Positions 17,339 to 27,571 are shown, numbered from the stretch's first letter. The stretch: DNA of 64,000 nt from Rosistilla oblonga (GCF_007751715.1 NZ_CP036292.1:4471339-4535338), one strand, 5' to 3'. A program made the numbers and translations. Notes: generated by a model not told the origin, from the letters alone.

Positions 17339-18379
17339 ATGAAAGCAATGCTGCTGACCGAATATAAGAAATTGGAACTGGCGGAGATCCCCGTTCCGGA
17401 ACTAGGCCCCGACGACGTCTTGGTTCAAGTCAAGGCGTGCGGCATTTGCGGCAGCGACATTCACGGCTACGACGGCAGCACCGGCCGGCGGATTCCGCCG
17501 TTGGTGATGGGACACGAAGCCTCGGGCGTCGTCGCTTCGGTCGGCAGTGGTGTGTCCGATCTGCCCGCCGGCACGCGAGTGACTTTCGATTCGATGGTCT
17601 GGTGCGGCAAGTGTCACTTCTGCCGCCGCGGCGAGATGAACCTGTGCGACAACCGCCGAGTTCTGGGCGTCTCGTGCGGCGAATACCGTCAGTACGGTGC
17701 GTTCGCCGAATACGTGGCGGTCCCTCGCCACATCGTTTACGAATTGCCCGATGCCGTCTCGTTCGAACAGGCAGCGTTGATCGAAGCGATCTCCGTCGCG
17801 GTCCATGCGGCGGAACGGACTCCAGTCTCGCTGGGCGACACCGCGGTGGTCGTTGGCAGCGGGATGATCGGTCTGCTGGTGATTCAAGCGATCAAGCTGG
17901 CCGGATGTTCGCGAGTGATCGCGACCGACCTGAACGCTAACCGTTTGGAAGTTGCCAAAACGCTGGGCGCCGACGTGACGATCGACGCATCGAAAGAAGA
18001 TGTCGTCGCCCGCGTGGCGGAACTGACCGGTGGCCGCGGCGCCGACGTCGCTCTCGAAGTCGTTGGTGCGACGCCGACGGTCAAGACAGCGATCGACAGC
18101 GTTCGCAAAGGGGGCACCGTCACGCTGGTCGGAAACATCTCGCCAAACATCGACCTGCCGCTGCAGTCGGTGGTCACTCGCGAGTTGAACGTGCTGGGCA
18201 GTTGTGCCTCCAGCGGTGAATACCCGGCCTGCATCAAGTTGCTGGAGACCGGTCAGATCCAAGTCGAACCGTTGATCACCGCCAAAGCGACGCTCGAAGA
18301 AGGGCCCGCTTGGTTTGAGCGATTGTATGCCGGAGAGCCCGAGGCGATGAAAGTGCTCATCTGCCCCGCGGGCCTCTAA
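17339..18379 (+). CDS. Zinc-dependent medium-chain alcohol/polyol dehydrogenase
   Basis: The 346-residue MDR enzyme has the catalytic zinc region ACGICGSDIHGYDG and GHEASGVV. The structural-zinc loop is CGKCHFCRRGEMNLC and the Rossmann motif VVGSGMIGLLVIQAIKLAG. It resembles galactitol-1-phosphate, sorbitol or threonine dehydrogenases. The substrate is not determined. The ATG at 17339 (MKAMLLTEY) is preferred over an ATG four codons earlier because family members begin this way. The MMPL gene starts 21 bases downstream, so the two are probably co-transcribed, though no functional link is obvious. Confidence 0.88.
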   Translation: MKAMLLTEYKKLELAEIPVPELGPDDVLVQVKACGICGSDIHGYDGSTGRRIPPLVMGHEASGVVASVGSGVSDLPAGTRVTFDSMVWCGKCHFCRRGEMNLCDNRRVLGVSCGEYRQYGAFAEYVAVPRHIVYELPDAVSFEQAALIEAISVAVHAAERTPVSLGDTAVVVGSGMIGLLVIQAIKLAGCSRVIATDLNANRLEVAKTLGADVTIDASKEDVVARVAELTGGRGADVALEVVGATPTVKTAIDSVRKGGTVTLVGNISPNIDLPLQSVVTRELNVLGSCASSGEYPACIKLLETGQIQVEPLITAKATLEEGPAWFERLYAGEPEAMKVLICPAGL

Positions 18380-18400
18380 CCCACATTCCGACTGACTATC

Positions 18401-21400
18401 ATGCCTCCGCTCCTTCCCCACCTCAGCCAACGCTGGTCGCGTTTCGTCATCCGCCACTGGCGTTGGGTGCTGCTGTTGTGGCTGGCTGCGGTGATCGTCA
18501 GTCGCGTCGCCGCTCCGACTTGGAAACAGGTCGCCTACGATGGCGACTTTGAACACCTGCCGGCGACGACTGCCAGCGTGGCGGGGACAAAGCTTCTTGA
18601 CGCCGCGTTTCCGACCGAACGTCCGCGCAGCCAGTTCATGATCCTGTTCGCTCGCGACGGGAAGAAGATCGGAAAACGCGACCAACACGTTGCGATGGAT
18701 CTCTCGCGGCGGCTGCGCCATCGCCTCGGCTGCGTCTACGTCCGCCGAGCTCTTGCCAGCGGATGGTCGGGCAAGACGGCGCCGGTCAACGATCATGTTC
18801 GCGAACTTGTCGACGACGCGATGGACGCGTTCGACCGTTCGATCGAACTCGACACGCTCTTCTACGAATACTTCGAAGATTCGGTCTCCGCCGGTACCGA
18901 TCCGTGGTACGAACCACGCGTTGCGATCGCGTATTGGGATCGCGCACGGCTGCACGATTCGCTGGGCAAGCACGACCTCGCCGCAAGCGATCGCGAGATC
19001 GCCCTCGCCTTGGATCCCGAGATCGAAACGGCGACGCCGATCGAAGATCGCGATAGATCGTTGGACTCGATGCTGGACATCCTGTCGTGGGACGACGAAC
19101 GGATCGGCAAACGGCTCAGCAAACGCGATCTACGATTGGTCGTGATCCGTTTGGAGAACGAGTTCCTGGCGACGGGCAACATCGAATTGATGGAGTCGCT
19201 GGACAAATTGATCGATTCCGTCCGCGCCTATTCGTTGCCACTGGCCGAACCGGGATTGCGAATCGAGATCGCCGGATCGGCAGCGATCGGCGGCGAAACA
19301 TTGATCGCGGCCCGCGATGCGATCCAGTACACCGAATGGTTTACTGTGATCTTGATCATGATCATCCTGGCGGTTGTCTACCGCGCACCGGCGCTCGTTG
19401 CAGTGCCGTTGGTGTCGATTGGTGTAGCGGTGATCTGCGCGACCGGATTGGTTTCGGCGCTCGCGTCGGCTGGTCAAGAACCGGGGATGGAATGGATCGG
19501 GCTGAAAGTCTTCACCACATCGAAGATCTTTGTCGTCGTGATCCTGTTTGGTGCGGGAACCGATTATTGCCTGTTCTTGATCGCGCGACTCCGCGAGGAA
19601 GCGGGCGATCTTGACTGGGGACAAGCTGTCGAGCAGGCACTGTCAAAAGTCATGGGAGCGTTGTTGGGGAGTGCGTTCACGACGGTCGTCGGGCTGTGGA
19701 TGATGTGGGTCGGCAACTTTGGCAAGTTCCACTACGTCGGTCCGATCATCGCGATCTGTCTGTTGGTTGGCCTCGCGGTCTGCACGACGTTGACCCCGGC
19801 ACTATTGTACGCCTTGGGGCCGCGCGTCTTCTGGCCGGGCAAACTGGAACGCAACGAGAAGCAAGCTGTCTTCTGGGAATTCATCGCGCTGGTCGTGACG
19901 CAGCGACCGAAGTGGATGCTGGTGGCGGGGATCGGCCTGCTGGCGATTCCGGCGGTCTACGGCTTCCGGCACGAAGGAGATGTCAGCTACGACATCACGA
20001 CTCAATTAAACGCGGAGGCTCGCAGTCGGCAGGGCGTCGAAACGCTTTCGCATTCCTATTCACTGGGTGAATCGAACCCGATCGTCTTGCTGTTGTTGCA
20101 CGAACAGCCGATCGATCCAGAGGTCGGCCGCGCCTCGCTTCGCGACTTAGTCGCGGCGATCTACGAGGTCGACGGAGTCCGCGGGATCCGCTACCTGGAA
20201 GATCCGCTCGGTGACAACCCGCCGGGCAAACGGAAGAGTGTCTTTGCGATCGAGTCGTTGGTCGGCTGGGTCTTGAAACAGCATCGCGTTAGTCGGCGGT
20301 ACTTCACCAGCGACGAAGCGTCTTACGCCAACCGTTTGATCCGTTTGGATGTGATGGTCGACGAGGAGCCGTTTGGCGACGGGGCGGCCGAAGCGTTGGA
20401 ACGGGTGGTCGAGCGCGTCGAGGATTTGCAAAACCAGTTTCTGTTGGTTCTGACTCCTGAGATCGGAGGCATCGAAGCGACCGACCTGGCGATCGGCCAG
20501 ATCAAAGACGCGATCTCGCGGCTGGAAAAATCGCTCCCCGCGTCGACGCAGCGCCTCAGCGGGGTGAAGGCTGTCGATTGGCAACTGAGCACATCGGGAA
20601 TGGCTTGGTTCGACTACGACGACACGTCGGAGGTCGCCGGCCGAGGCGAGGTGCTGGTGACGATGAACGATCGCAGCGGATTGGTGCCGTTTGCAAACCG
20701 TTTGATGGAAGTGCTCCGCAACGGCGATCCCGAATTGGGAATCGACCGGCTGCCCGATGTCAAAGCCCGGTTGATTCCGTCGCCGATCGCCGATTGTGAG
20801 TTCCAAGTCACCGGAACCAGCATGGCGATGCAGGACCTGAAACAGGTGACGACCGAAGACACCACGCGGATCAAAATCTTTGTCGTCGGCGCCGTGCTGA
20901 CGATTCTGTTGATGGTCGTCTGGCGGGTAGGACTCAGCATCTACCTGATCGCCACGGTGCTGCTCAGCTACTACGCCACTCTGGGGCTGACCGTTGCATT
21001 CTTCCGGACAGTTTACGGCGACCAATTTGTGGGGCTCGACTGGAAGCTGCCGCTGTTCCTGTTCGTGATCCTCGTCGCGGTCGGGCAGGACTACAACGTC
21101 TACCTGGTGACGCGGGTGTTGGAAGAACAGAAGCGTGGCGGTCGGCTGGCTGGGTTGCGGCGAGCGATCATCCGGACCGGCGGGATCATCACCAGCTGTG
21201 GCGTCGTGATGGCGGGGACCTTCTTTGCGATGACCGCATCGGCCTGGGCCCCCGAGCTTTTCCAATGGGTTGGCCTGTCGCAGGCTCAGGAACAGCCGGC
21301 GATCATGCTCCGCGGAGTCGTCGAACTCGGGTTCGCCTTGGGGCTGGGCGTGTTGGTCGACACGTTCTACGTCCGGACGATTTTGGTCCCCGCGTACATG

Positions 21401-21427
21401 GCCGCGTTTGATCAGCGCATCCGCTGA
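18401..21427 (+). CDS. MMPL/RND-family membrane transporter with a TPR-like insertion
   Basis: The 1008-residue protein has the two-fold RND layout. A first membrane segment (WVLLLWLAAVIVSR) is followed by a large external loop, then a block of five segments at about 305-470. A second block begins at about 500 and ends with a five-segment block at about 825-1000. RND-core Asp-containing signatures are visible (FGAGTDYCLFLIARLREE and VAVGQDYNVYLVTRVLEE). In the first external loop, residues about 138-215 contain TPR-like sequence (for example YWDRARLHDSLGKHDLAASD), unusual for the family. Hopanoid, lipid or glycolipid export is typical of MMPL proteins. The cargo here is unknown. Confidence 0.88.
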   Translation: MPPLLPHLSQRWSRFVIRHWRWVLLLWLAAVIVSRVAAPTWKQVAYDGDFEHLPATTASVAGTKLLDAAFPTERPRSQFMILFARDGKKIGKRDQHVAMDLSRRLRHRLGCVYVRRALASGWSGKTAPVNDHVRELVDDAMDAFDRSIELDTLFYEYFEDSVSAGTDPWYEPRVAIAYWDRARLHDSLGKHDLAASDREIALALDPEIETATPIEDRDRSLDSMLDILSWDDERIGKRLSKRDLRLVVIRLENEFLATGNIELMESLDKLIDSVRAYSLPLAEPGLRIEIAGSAAIGGETLIAARDAIQYTEWFTVILIMIILAVVYRAPALVAVPLVSIGVAVICATGLVSALASAGQEPGMEWIGLKVFTTSKIFVVVILFGAGTDYCLFLIARLREEAGDLDWGQAVEQALSKVMGALLGSAFTTVVGLWMMWVGNFGKFHYVGPIIAICLLVGLAVCTTLTPALLYALGPRVFWPGKLERNEKQAVFWEFIALVVTQRPKWMLVAGIGLLAIPAVYGFRHEGDVSYDITTQLNAEARSRQGVETLSHSYSLGESNPIVLLLLHEQPIDPEVGRASLRDLVAAIYEVDGVRGIRYLEDPLGDNPPGKRKSVFAIESLVGWVLKQHRVSRRYFTSDEASYANRLIRLDVMVDEEPFGDGAAEALERVVERVEDLQNQFLLVLTPEIGGIEATDLAIGQIKDAISRLEKSLPASTQRLSGVKAVDWQLSTSGMAWFDYDDTSEVAGRGEVLVTMNDRSGLVPFANRLMEVLRNGDPELGIDRLPDVKARLIPSPIADCEFQVTGTSMAMQDLKQVTTEDTTRIKIFVVGAVLTILLMVVWRVGLSIYLIATVLLSYYATLGLTVAFFRTVYGDQFVGLDWKLPLFLFVILVAVGQDYNVYLVTRVLEEQKRGGRLAGLRRAIIRTGGIITSCGVVMAGTFFAMTASAWAPELFQWVGLSQAQEQPAIMLRGVVELGFALGLGVLVDTFYVRTILVPAYMAAFDQRIR

Positions 21428-21515
21428 CCGCCGACTCCCGACGCGATCGCAAAGATGTTACAACAGCACCGTAAAATCCTGACGATGCAGATTCCCGAGT
21501 GCCCGGAGCGAAGCG

Positions 21516-22940
21516 ATGGCGAGCGTAAAGACCCCGCAAGACGTATTGTCGATGTGTCGGCAACACGATGTCAAAGCAGTCGACTTTCGATTTACCGATT
21601 TCCTGGGCGTTTGGCACCATAAAACCGTCCCCGTTTCCGAACTCACCGAAGATCTTTTTGAGGACGGTACCGGATTTGACGGTTCCAGCCTGCATGGCTG
21701 GCAAGCGGTTCACGAGAGCGACATGCTGCTGGTCCCGCAGCCGGAGACGGCGTTCCTCGATCCGTTCACCAACTTGACGACTCTGAACCTGATCTGCAAC
21801 GTGCAGGATCCGATCACCGCCGATTCGTATCCTCGCGACCCACGCTACATCGCTCGCAAAGCTGTCGGCTATCTCACATCGACTGGAATCGCCGACACCG
21901 CCTATATCGGTGCCGAAGCCGAATTTTTCGTGCTGGATGACGTGCGGTACGATCTGACATCGCAGGGGTCGTTTTACAGCATCGACAGCAACGAAGCTCC
22001 ATGGAACCGGGGACGTATGGAATCGCCCAACCTCGGGCACAAGATGCGGACTCAAGCCGGATACTTCCCCTGCCCGCCGTCGGACCAATTGTTCGATCTC
22101 CGCAACGAGATCATGCAGACGTTGACCGATGTCGGATTAAGCGTCGAATGCCATCACCACGAAGTTGGCGCGGCGGGGCAATGCGAAATCGATCTGCGGT
22201 TCGATCAACTAACTCGGACCGCCGACATGATGATGATCTACAAGTACATCGTCAAAAACGTGGCTCGCCGCAACGGCAAGACCGCCACCTTCATGCCCAA
22301 ACCGATCGCTGGCGAATTTGGTTCGGGGATGCACACCCATCTGTCGCTGTGGAAGGATGGAGATCCGTTGTTCGCAGGTTCCGGATACGCGGGGCTCAGC
22401 GATCTGGCGGTCCACGCGATCGGCGGCATCTTGCACCACGCACCCGCCTTGCTGGCCTTCACCAACCCGACGACAAACAGCTACCGCCGCCTGCTGCCCG
22501 GCTTCGAAGCTCCGGTTCACCTAGCGTACGGGCGCAGCAACCGCTCGGCAGCCTGTCGCGTGCCGATGTACAGCACCAACCCAAAGACCAAGCGGGTCGA
22601 ATTCCGCTGTCCCGATCCAAGCTGCAACCCGTACCTCGCCTTCTCTGCGATCCTGATGGCGATGATCGATGGGATCGTCAACCGGATCAACCCAGGCGAA
22701 CCGATGGACAAGGACCTATTCCAAGTTCCGGCGGAAGAGTTGCCCGAACTCGCCAGCACTCCAACGACGCTCGAAGAAGCGCTCGTCGCACTCGAAGCCG
22801 ACAACGATTTCTTGCGCGTCGGCGACGTCTTTTCCGAAGACGTGCTGACCAGCTGGATCAAGACCAAGCGAGAACTGGAGATCGCTCCGACGCGATCCCA
22901 ACCAACGCCGTTGGAATACTGCTTGTATTTCGACGTATAA
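21516..22940 (+). CDS. glnA: Glutamine synthetase type I
   Basis: The 474-residue enzyme makes glutamine from glutamate, ammonia and ATP. Diagnostic segments are FTDFLGVWHHKT, DGSSLHGWQ, AEAEFFVLDDV, VECHHHEVGAAGQCEI, KPIAGEFGSGMHTHLS (ATP-binding) and NPTTNSYRRLLPGFEAP. The length matches GSI-beta. The position that is the adenylylated Tyr in E. coli (KNLYDLP) reads KDLFQVP here, with Phe402. The enzyme is therefore not expected to be controlled by GlnE. A GGAG site lies about 8 bases before the ATG. The gene converges with the giant dockerin gene, 26 bp away. Confidence 0.97.
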   Translation: MASVKTPQDVLSMCRQHDVKAVDFRFTDFLGVWHHKTVPVSELTEDLFEDGTGFDGSSLHGWQAVHESDMLLVPQPETAFLDPFTNLTTLNLICNVQDPITADSYPRDPRYIARKAVGYLTSTGIADTAYIGAEAEFFVLDDVRYDLTSQGSFYSIDSNEAPWNRGRMESPNLGHKMRTQAGYFPCPPSDQLFDLRNEIMQTLTDVGLSVECHHHEVGAAGQCEIDLRFDQLTRTADMMMIYKYIVKNVARRNGKTATFMPKPIAGEFGSGMHTHLSLWKDGDPLFAGSGYAGLSDLAVHAIGGILHHAPALLAFTNPTTNSYRRLLPGFEAPVHLAYGRSNRSAACRVPMYSTNPKTKRVEFRCPDPSCNPYLAFSAILMAMIDGIVNRINPGEPMDKDLFQVPAEELPELASTPTTLEEALVALEADNDFLRVGDVFSEDVLTSWIKTKRELEIAPTRSQPTPLEYCLYFDV

Positions 22941-22966
22941 CCGCATCGCGACAAGTTCCTGCGACG

Positions 22967-25900
22967 CTACAGCAACCACTGTGACAGCGCGATCTGCACC
23001 GCTTCCTCTTCGGTCTCGCTATCGCCTTGATCGGTGGTCGGCGGCGCAGGTTGCTGTCGATCGATCCGGCGATGGCCTGCGATCGAGTAACTGCTGATGA
23101 CACGATCGACGACGTTTTCGTCGATCCGAGCATCGGGATCGATCTCGCGTGATTCGTCCCGCTGCAAAACGCGTGTTGTGATCGGAGCGACATCCGGCGG
23201 AGCTTCGCCGACGGGCGAATTGATTCTCGCAAGGTGATTGATCACGCGCAGCGCATCGACGGGCGTCAATCGACCATCCCCATCGGTATCGTAGTACTTG
23301 CCGGGGAACTCCGTTCCCAAACTAGCCGCAGTGACAAGCGTCGAGTGCCCGCCGACCAAGTCGCGGCGGTTTAATTGGTTGAGAATCTGCAAGGCATCGA
23401 TCGCGGTGACCAGGCCACTGTTGTTGACATCCAGCGGAAGCAGCGGATTGGTCCAGTCGCCGCCGCCGTGGAACCGGACCGTTGCGGAATCGGATGCCAG
23501 CAGGCGATAGAACAGACCGTCTTCCGCTACAGTTCCCGCGAGTTTCCAGTCGCCGATAAACTCCGGCGAATCATCGTTGTCGACATGCAGCGTCAGTCGA
23601 CTTGTTGCGGGTGCGAGTCGCTTGACGGTCGCCGCATCGAGCGTCAACGCATTGGGACCGCTGCCGACGATGTCGACGCTTTCGATGCCCGAGAACGCCT
23701 CTGGCGGAGTCCGCAGATCGAGACTTTGATTGCCGCCGGAAAGGACGACCCAGTCGCTGCCATCGCCGCCGGAATAGCCCAGGCCAACATCGGCGTCCCC
23801 CAAGTTGGAGATCTCCAGCGCATCATCCCCCGGCGTCGCTTCGATCTGCAATTGATTCAGCAATCGGTGATCAGCCGCAAACAGCACGTTTCCGTTTTGG
23901 CTGACGACAAGGTTCTCGCCATCGCGATCTAAGTTGACCTGGCCGGTCTCGGTGCGGATCGCGACATCGGCCCCTCGATTCCCATCGGCAAGACCGACCT
24001 GATAGTCTTCGACCTCTCCGTCCTCGGCCGCTCCCGTACTGGCCAAACCGCCGGCGGAACTGATTCGGAATCGTGCGAATGTCGTTCCCGGCCGGGCACC
24101 GCTGGGAATCGCAACGGGGACAAAATTATCACCCGCCCGCAGCGCGATCGACCCGGCGATCTGTTCGCCAGGATCTACCCAATCGCCATCTTGATTGAAG
24201 TCGATCCAAGCATCCAACCGTCCGGCGGCCGAGGCGTTCACACGCAGCGATCCAGTCGTCGAAAAACTGTCCGACGCGACAAGGTCGCTAAGAAACGCGA
24301 CTCCATCATCGGACTCATCGCCGTTTGCAGTGACCGTTGGCCGGCCGTCGCGTTCGAGCGATGGCGCGGTTCCCAAAAACAGATCGCTGGCGAAATGACG
24401 GGCTCCATCGCGTTGCAGCGTCGTTGGGTAGGGCGATGGCGCGTCGCCGAAATCGGTTTCCGGCGGCGGCAATTCGTTGTCGACATTGGTCGCCACGATC
24501 TCGTCCAATTCGAAGCGGTACTTCCCATCGCTCGAAACGCTTGGCCCCAACCGGATCCCGACCTGTACATCACCATCAAAGACATCATCGTCGACGCCAT
24601 GGACCGTCACCGTCTGTGGCGTCAACGCATTGGCTGGCGTGAAGATCAGCGAAGATTGGCTGACCGTCGCTTCGCCCGTATTGGTGGAGATCACGGGAAC
24701 AACCACGCTGTGCGTGGGGATCGTGCTTAGCACGACCGAGAACTCGAACGCGGCTCCCGTTTCGCTTGTCACCGGACTGCCAGGAGCCACGACAACGATC
24801 TCGGCCGTGTCGTCGTCCAAATTCGTGACCGCGATGTCGACGGGATCGATTCCTTGGTATTTGGGATCTCCGTGCAATGGCGATGTGACGATCGTCAACG
24901 CGATGTCTCCATCATCGAACTGGTCGTCGACTCCGGTAACCGTCACGAAGATCGGTTCTGTACCGTTGTCCGGCGTGAAGCGAACCCACGATTCCGAGAG
25001 GCTTGCTTCGGAGGAGTCGCTGATACTCAGGTTCAACGTCACGGGGCTGACGGGGACGGTCGCCAAGGCGATCGAAAACGTGGCACTACGCGTTCCCGCT
25101 TCGTCGACGACCAAGTTGTCGATTCCATCAAACACGATCCCTGCGATGTCGTCATCTCGATTAACGCCGCTGACATCCGCCGCGGCCAACTGGCTGTAGC
25201 CCGGATCGTTGCTGATCGCTGGTTTAGTGGCGATCGTAAATGCGACATCATCGTCGTCGACGCGGTCGTCCACTCCGCTGACGACTATCGTTTGCGGAGT
25301 CGACCAGTTGGCCGGATCAAATGTCACGCGGTCGACCGACAGCCTCGCTTCGCCCGGATTGGAAGATTCCAATGGAACCGTCACTGCGTGGGTCGGCTGA
25401 GAATCCAAAACAATCGTAAATGTGTCGGCAGCTCCGGCTTCGTTGGTCTCTATCCCCGAGGTCTTGGAGAGCGTGATCCCGACGCCATCATCATCGATAT
25501 TCCGCAGCACGACATCAGGCGGGTTCCAACCGCTGTAGAACGGATCGTCGCTGCGGATCGCCGAGGTCACGATCGTATATTCGACGTCGCCATCGTCGAT
25601 CGCGTCGTCGATTCCGGTGACGGTAATCGCTTGTGGTGTCGTAGCGTTGGCCGTTGTCAGCGTGATCCGCGACGGCGACACCGTCCCTTCTCCGGGATGC
25701 GAACTGGAGAGGTCGATCACGACATCGGCCAGCGGCAACGTTGCCAGAGAGATCGTGAATTCCTGCGTCGTGCCCGATTCGCTGGTCTGCAGCCCCGAGA
25801 CGGCCGCGACGATCACGTCGGGCGGATCGACGATCGTGCCGAAGACCATCCCAAACCGATCGTCTCCCGGTTGCGAGGGATCGTCGACGAGATCGATCAA

Positions 25901-27007
25901 CACCTGTTCGGGAGTCAGCGCGGTGTCGATCCCATAAGCCGAAAGTTCGCTCTTCTCGCCGTCGGCGCGATCGAGCGTAAACGTGATGTCGCGAGCGGCG
26001 GCAACCGCTTCGAGTTCGATACTGAAGACCTCTACATTCGATATCGGTGACAGAAATTCGCCGTACCGCGACGATGACGTTCCGAAGACCGATTTCGCTA
26101 CCGCGCGCAGGCCCGCCGATTCCAGCGGCCCCGTCCCTCCAAGCTCGTCGAAAACTTCTGCTCCGTCGCCGGCATGCGGATTGAAGCTGCCCGACTGGAC
26201 ATTCCCATAGACGATCGCGTCATTCAACGACGCGCTGCGAGCGTCCAGGTTGAACAAGAAGGCGGCCGGATTAAGCGTCTGCGTCCCGATGTCCCTGTAG
26301 ACGGGAACCTCGAGAACCTGCCCAACGGGAGCGGCCGCATCGGCGGACATAACGATCCCCGAGGTATCGATCAGGATGTTCGCCGCGTCGGCAAACTCAA
26401 ATTCATCGCTGACAAACCGGATGACATATTCAAAGGGATCCCCCGAGCCGACATCGCCGTTCGCATTACGGGGCGCTCGCAGCGTCTCAAACACCGTGAC
26501 GGTATCGATTCCAAAGTCGAGGCCGCCGGGCTCCTCGATCGCACGCTTGATCGCCAGTTCAGGATTGACCGAAAGACTCGGCGAGCCAAACAGTGGAATC
26601 GTCGCCGAGCGTCCGTTGGCCGAAAGGACAAAACTTCCCGCGGTCGCATCGCGAAGGTTTTCCGAGATCGAAATGATCTGCGTTTCGCTGAGCACGGGGC
26701 GGTAGGCGTGGGCGTTGTCGGCCAAGATGTCGGCGTAGACGGTGAACGCTCCCATGTGATTCTCGTTGAACTGGAACGGCCGCTTGTCGTCGTACAGCAG
26801 TTCGAGATCGAACCGCTTGCCGACTTCCACGGCAAACCGGCGGTCGGAATCCAAGATCGACTCCCCATCCTGGGTTACATCCAGCTTCAGTTCGATCACG
26901 GTGTCGGCGGCCAGCAGACAGCGAGCCTCCAACCGTTCGATTCCACGCCAGCGGCGCGATGAAGATGTTCGCTTGAATCGTTTTGCATCAGAATCCCTCT
27001 GAATCAT
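22967..27007 (-). CDS. Giant secreted repeat protein: Calx-beta-like repeats, GEVED domain and dockerin
   Basis: The 1346-residue protein starts at MIQRDSDAKRFKR. The frame is open about 180 codons further upstream, but that part looks non-coding. Residues about 22-35 (IERLEARCLLAAD) match the planctomycete LEPR-type N-terminal export motif. Residues about 35-400 resemble a cohesin-like region (ELKLDVTQDGESILDSD onwards). Four repeats of about 110 residues follow (400-846), each with TSESG-, TNEAG- or VDEAG-type starts and a VTGIDD/VSGVDD core, like Calx-beta units. A GEVED domain (849-1003) contains WIDFNQDGDWVDPGEQ. A dockerin type I at about 1189-1261 has two Ca-loop units (DVNNSGLVTAIDAL and DTDGDGRLTPVDAL). 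Probably cell-surface or matrix. Function unknown. Confidence 0.85.
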   Translation of the reverse strand: MIQRDSDAKRFKRTSSSRRWRGIERLEARCLLAADTVIELKLDVTQDGESILDSDRRFAVEVGKRFDLELLYDDKRPFQFNENHMGAFTVYADILADNAHAYRPVLSETQIISISENLRDATAGSFVLSANGRSATIPLFGSPSLSVNPELAIKRAIEEPGGLDFGIDTVTVFETLRAPRNANGDVGSGDPFEYVIRFVSDEFEFADAANILIDTSGIVMSADAAAPVGQVLEVPVYRDIGTQTLNPAAFLFNLDARSASLNDAIVYGNVQSGSFNPHAGDGAEVFDELGGTGPLESAGLRAVAKSVFGTSSSRYGEFLSPISNVEVFSIELEAVAAARDITFTLDRADGEKSELSAYGIDTALTPEQVLIDLVDDPSQPGDDRFGMVFGTIVDPPDVIVAAVSGLQTSESGTTQEFTISLATLPLADVVIDLSSSHPGEGTVSPSRITLTTANATTPQAITVTGIDDAIDDGDVEYTIVTSAIRSDDPFYSGWNPPDVVLRNIDDDGVGITLSKTSGIETNEAGAADTFTIVLDSQPTHAVTVPLESSNPGEARLSVDRVTFDPANWSTPQTIVVSGVDDRVDDDDVAFTIATKPAISNDPGYSQLAAADVSGVNRDDDIAGIVFDGIDNLVVDEAGTRSATFSIALATVPVSPVTLNLSISDSSEASLSESWVRFTPDNGTEPIFVTVTGVDDQFDDGDIALTIVTSPLHGDPKYQGIDPVDIAVTNLDDDTAEIVVVAPGSPVTSETGAAFEFSVVLSTIPTHSVVVPVISTNTGEATVSQSSLIFTPANALTPQTVTVHGVDDDVFDGDVQVGIRLGPSVSSDGKYRFELDEIVATNVDNELPPPETDFGDAPSPYPTTLQRDGARHFASDLFLGTAPSLERDGRPTVTANGDESDDGVAFLSDLVASDSFSTTGSLRVNASAAGRLDAWIDFNQDGDWVDPGEQIAGSIALRAGDNFVPVAIPSGARPGTTFARFRISSAGGLASTGAAEDGEVEDYQVGLADGNRGADVAIRTETGQVNLDRDGENLVVSQNGNVLFAADHRLLNQLQIEATPGDDALEISNLGDADVGLGYSGGDGSDWVVLSGGNQSLDLRTPPEAFSGIESVDIVGSGPNALTLDAATVKRLAPATSRLTLHVDNDDSPEFIGDWKLAGTVAEDGLFYRLLASDSATVRFHGGGDWTNPLLPLDVNNSGLVTAIDALQILNQLNRRDLVGGHSTLVTAASLGTEFPGKYYDTDGDGRLTPVDALRVINHLARINSPVGEAPPDVAPITTRVLQRDESREIDPDARIDENVVDRVISSYSIAGHRRIDRQQPAPPTTDQGDSETEEEAVQIALSQWLL

Positions 27008-27571
27008 ATCCGTTTCACCGCCTCGATACAGAAACACCAACAAACCCTGCCAATCCCAAGGCAGGCGGAATGCTGTGCAGAAATTTTGTCCGCCGCAGTG
27101 GACTCGACCGCCCGCGGCCACAAACCCACCCGATGGTGAGCGGCAACAGCCGCCAGCGCCCCGGCGTTCGGGGGATAGGTTGGCTGATCCGCTACCGTCA
27201 AACAATTCCCTCCAGTCGTTTGTACCCAAATTATCGGGAACTTCATCTCGACCGCGGATCGCGTAAAGAGGCCCGATATTGCATAATGCAGGGGCGAATG
27301 CGGAATCCGCGAACATAAAAGACTGCAGTCGCCGATACCGAAGCCAACCCACAACATCTGCGCGCCGCCAGCCCACCCGGCCGTCGGTGCCCCGTTTTTG
27401 TTCCCTCCACCGCCGTTTCGCATTGGTTCCAGCGGGGTTTGTCGCTTCCCGACAGCCGTGTCGTGCGTATAATTGACGATGCGCGGGAGCCTCAGCAGAC
27501 TCGATCGCCCCAATTGCTGACATCGCTCCGCCCTCCAAACTCCGCCCCACCTCGTTATCCCCTGGAATTCG
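27008..27571. other. Intergenic region between the giant gene and the DUF1592 gene
   Basis: This stretch of about 560 bases separates two divergently transcribed genes and should hold both promoters. One small inverted repeat (CCTGCC at 27046-27051, GGCAGG at 27060-27065) lies in the leader of the giant gene. No convincing RNA or protein gene was seen; the long open frames across it have poor codon use. Confidence 0.5.

Noticed and set aside
17402-18973. Long minus-strand frame opposite the dehydrogenase and transporter genes
   Set aside because: It spans two well-supported plus-strand genes and shows no recognised motif.
27008-27550. Upstream extension of the giant dockerin protein by about 180 codons
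   Set aside because: The added part is Arg/Gly/Cys-rich without export features, while MIQRDSDAKRFKR with the ERLEARCLLAAD motif gives a sound start.
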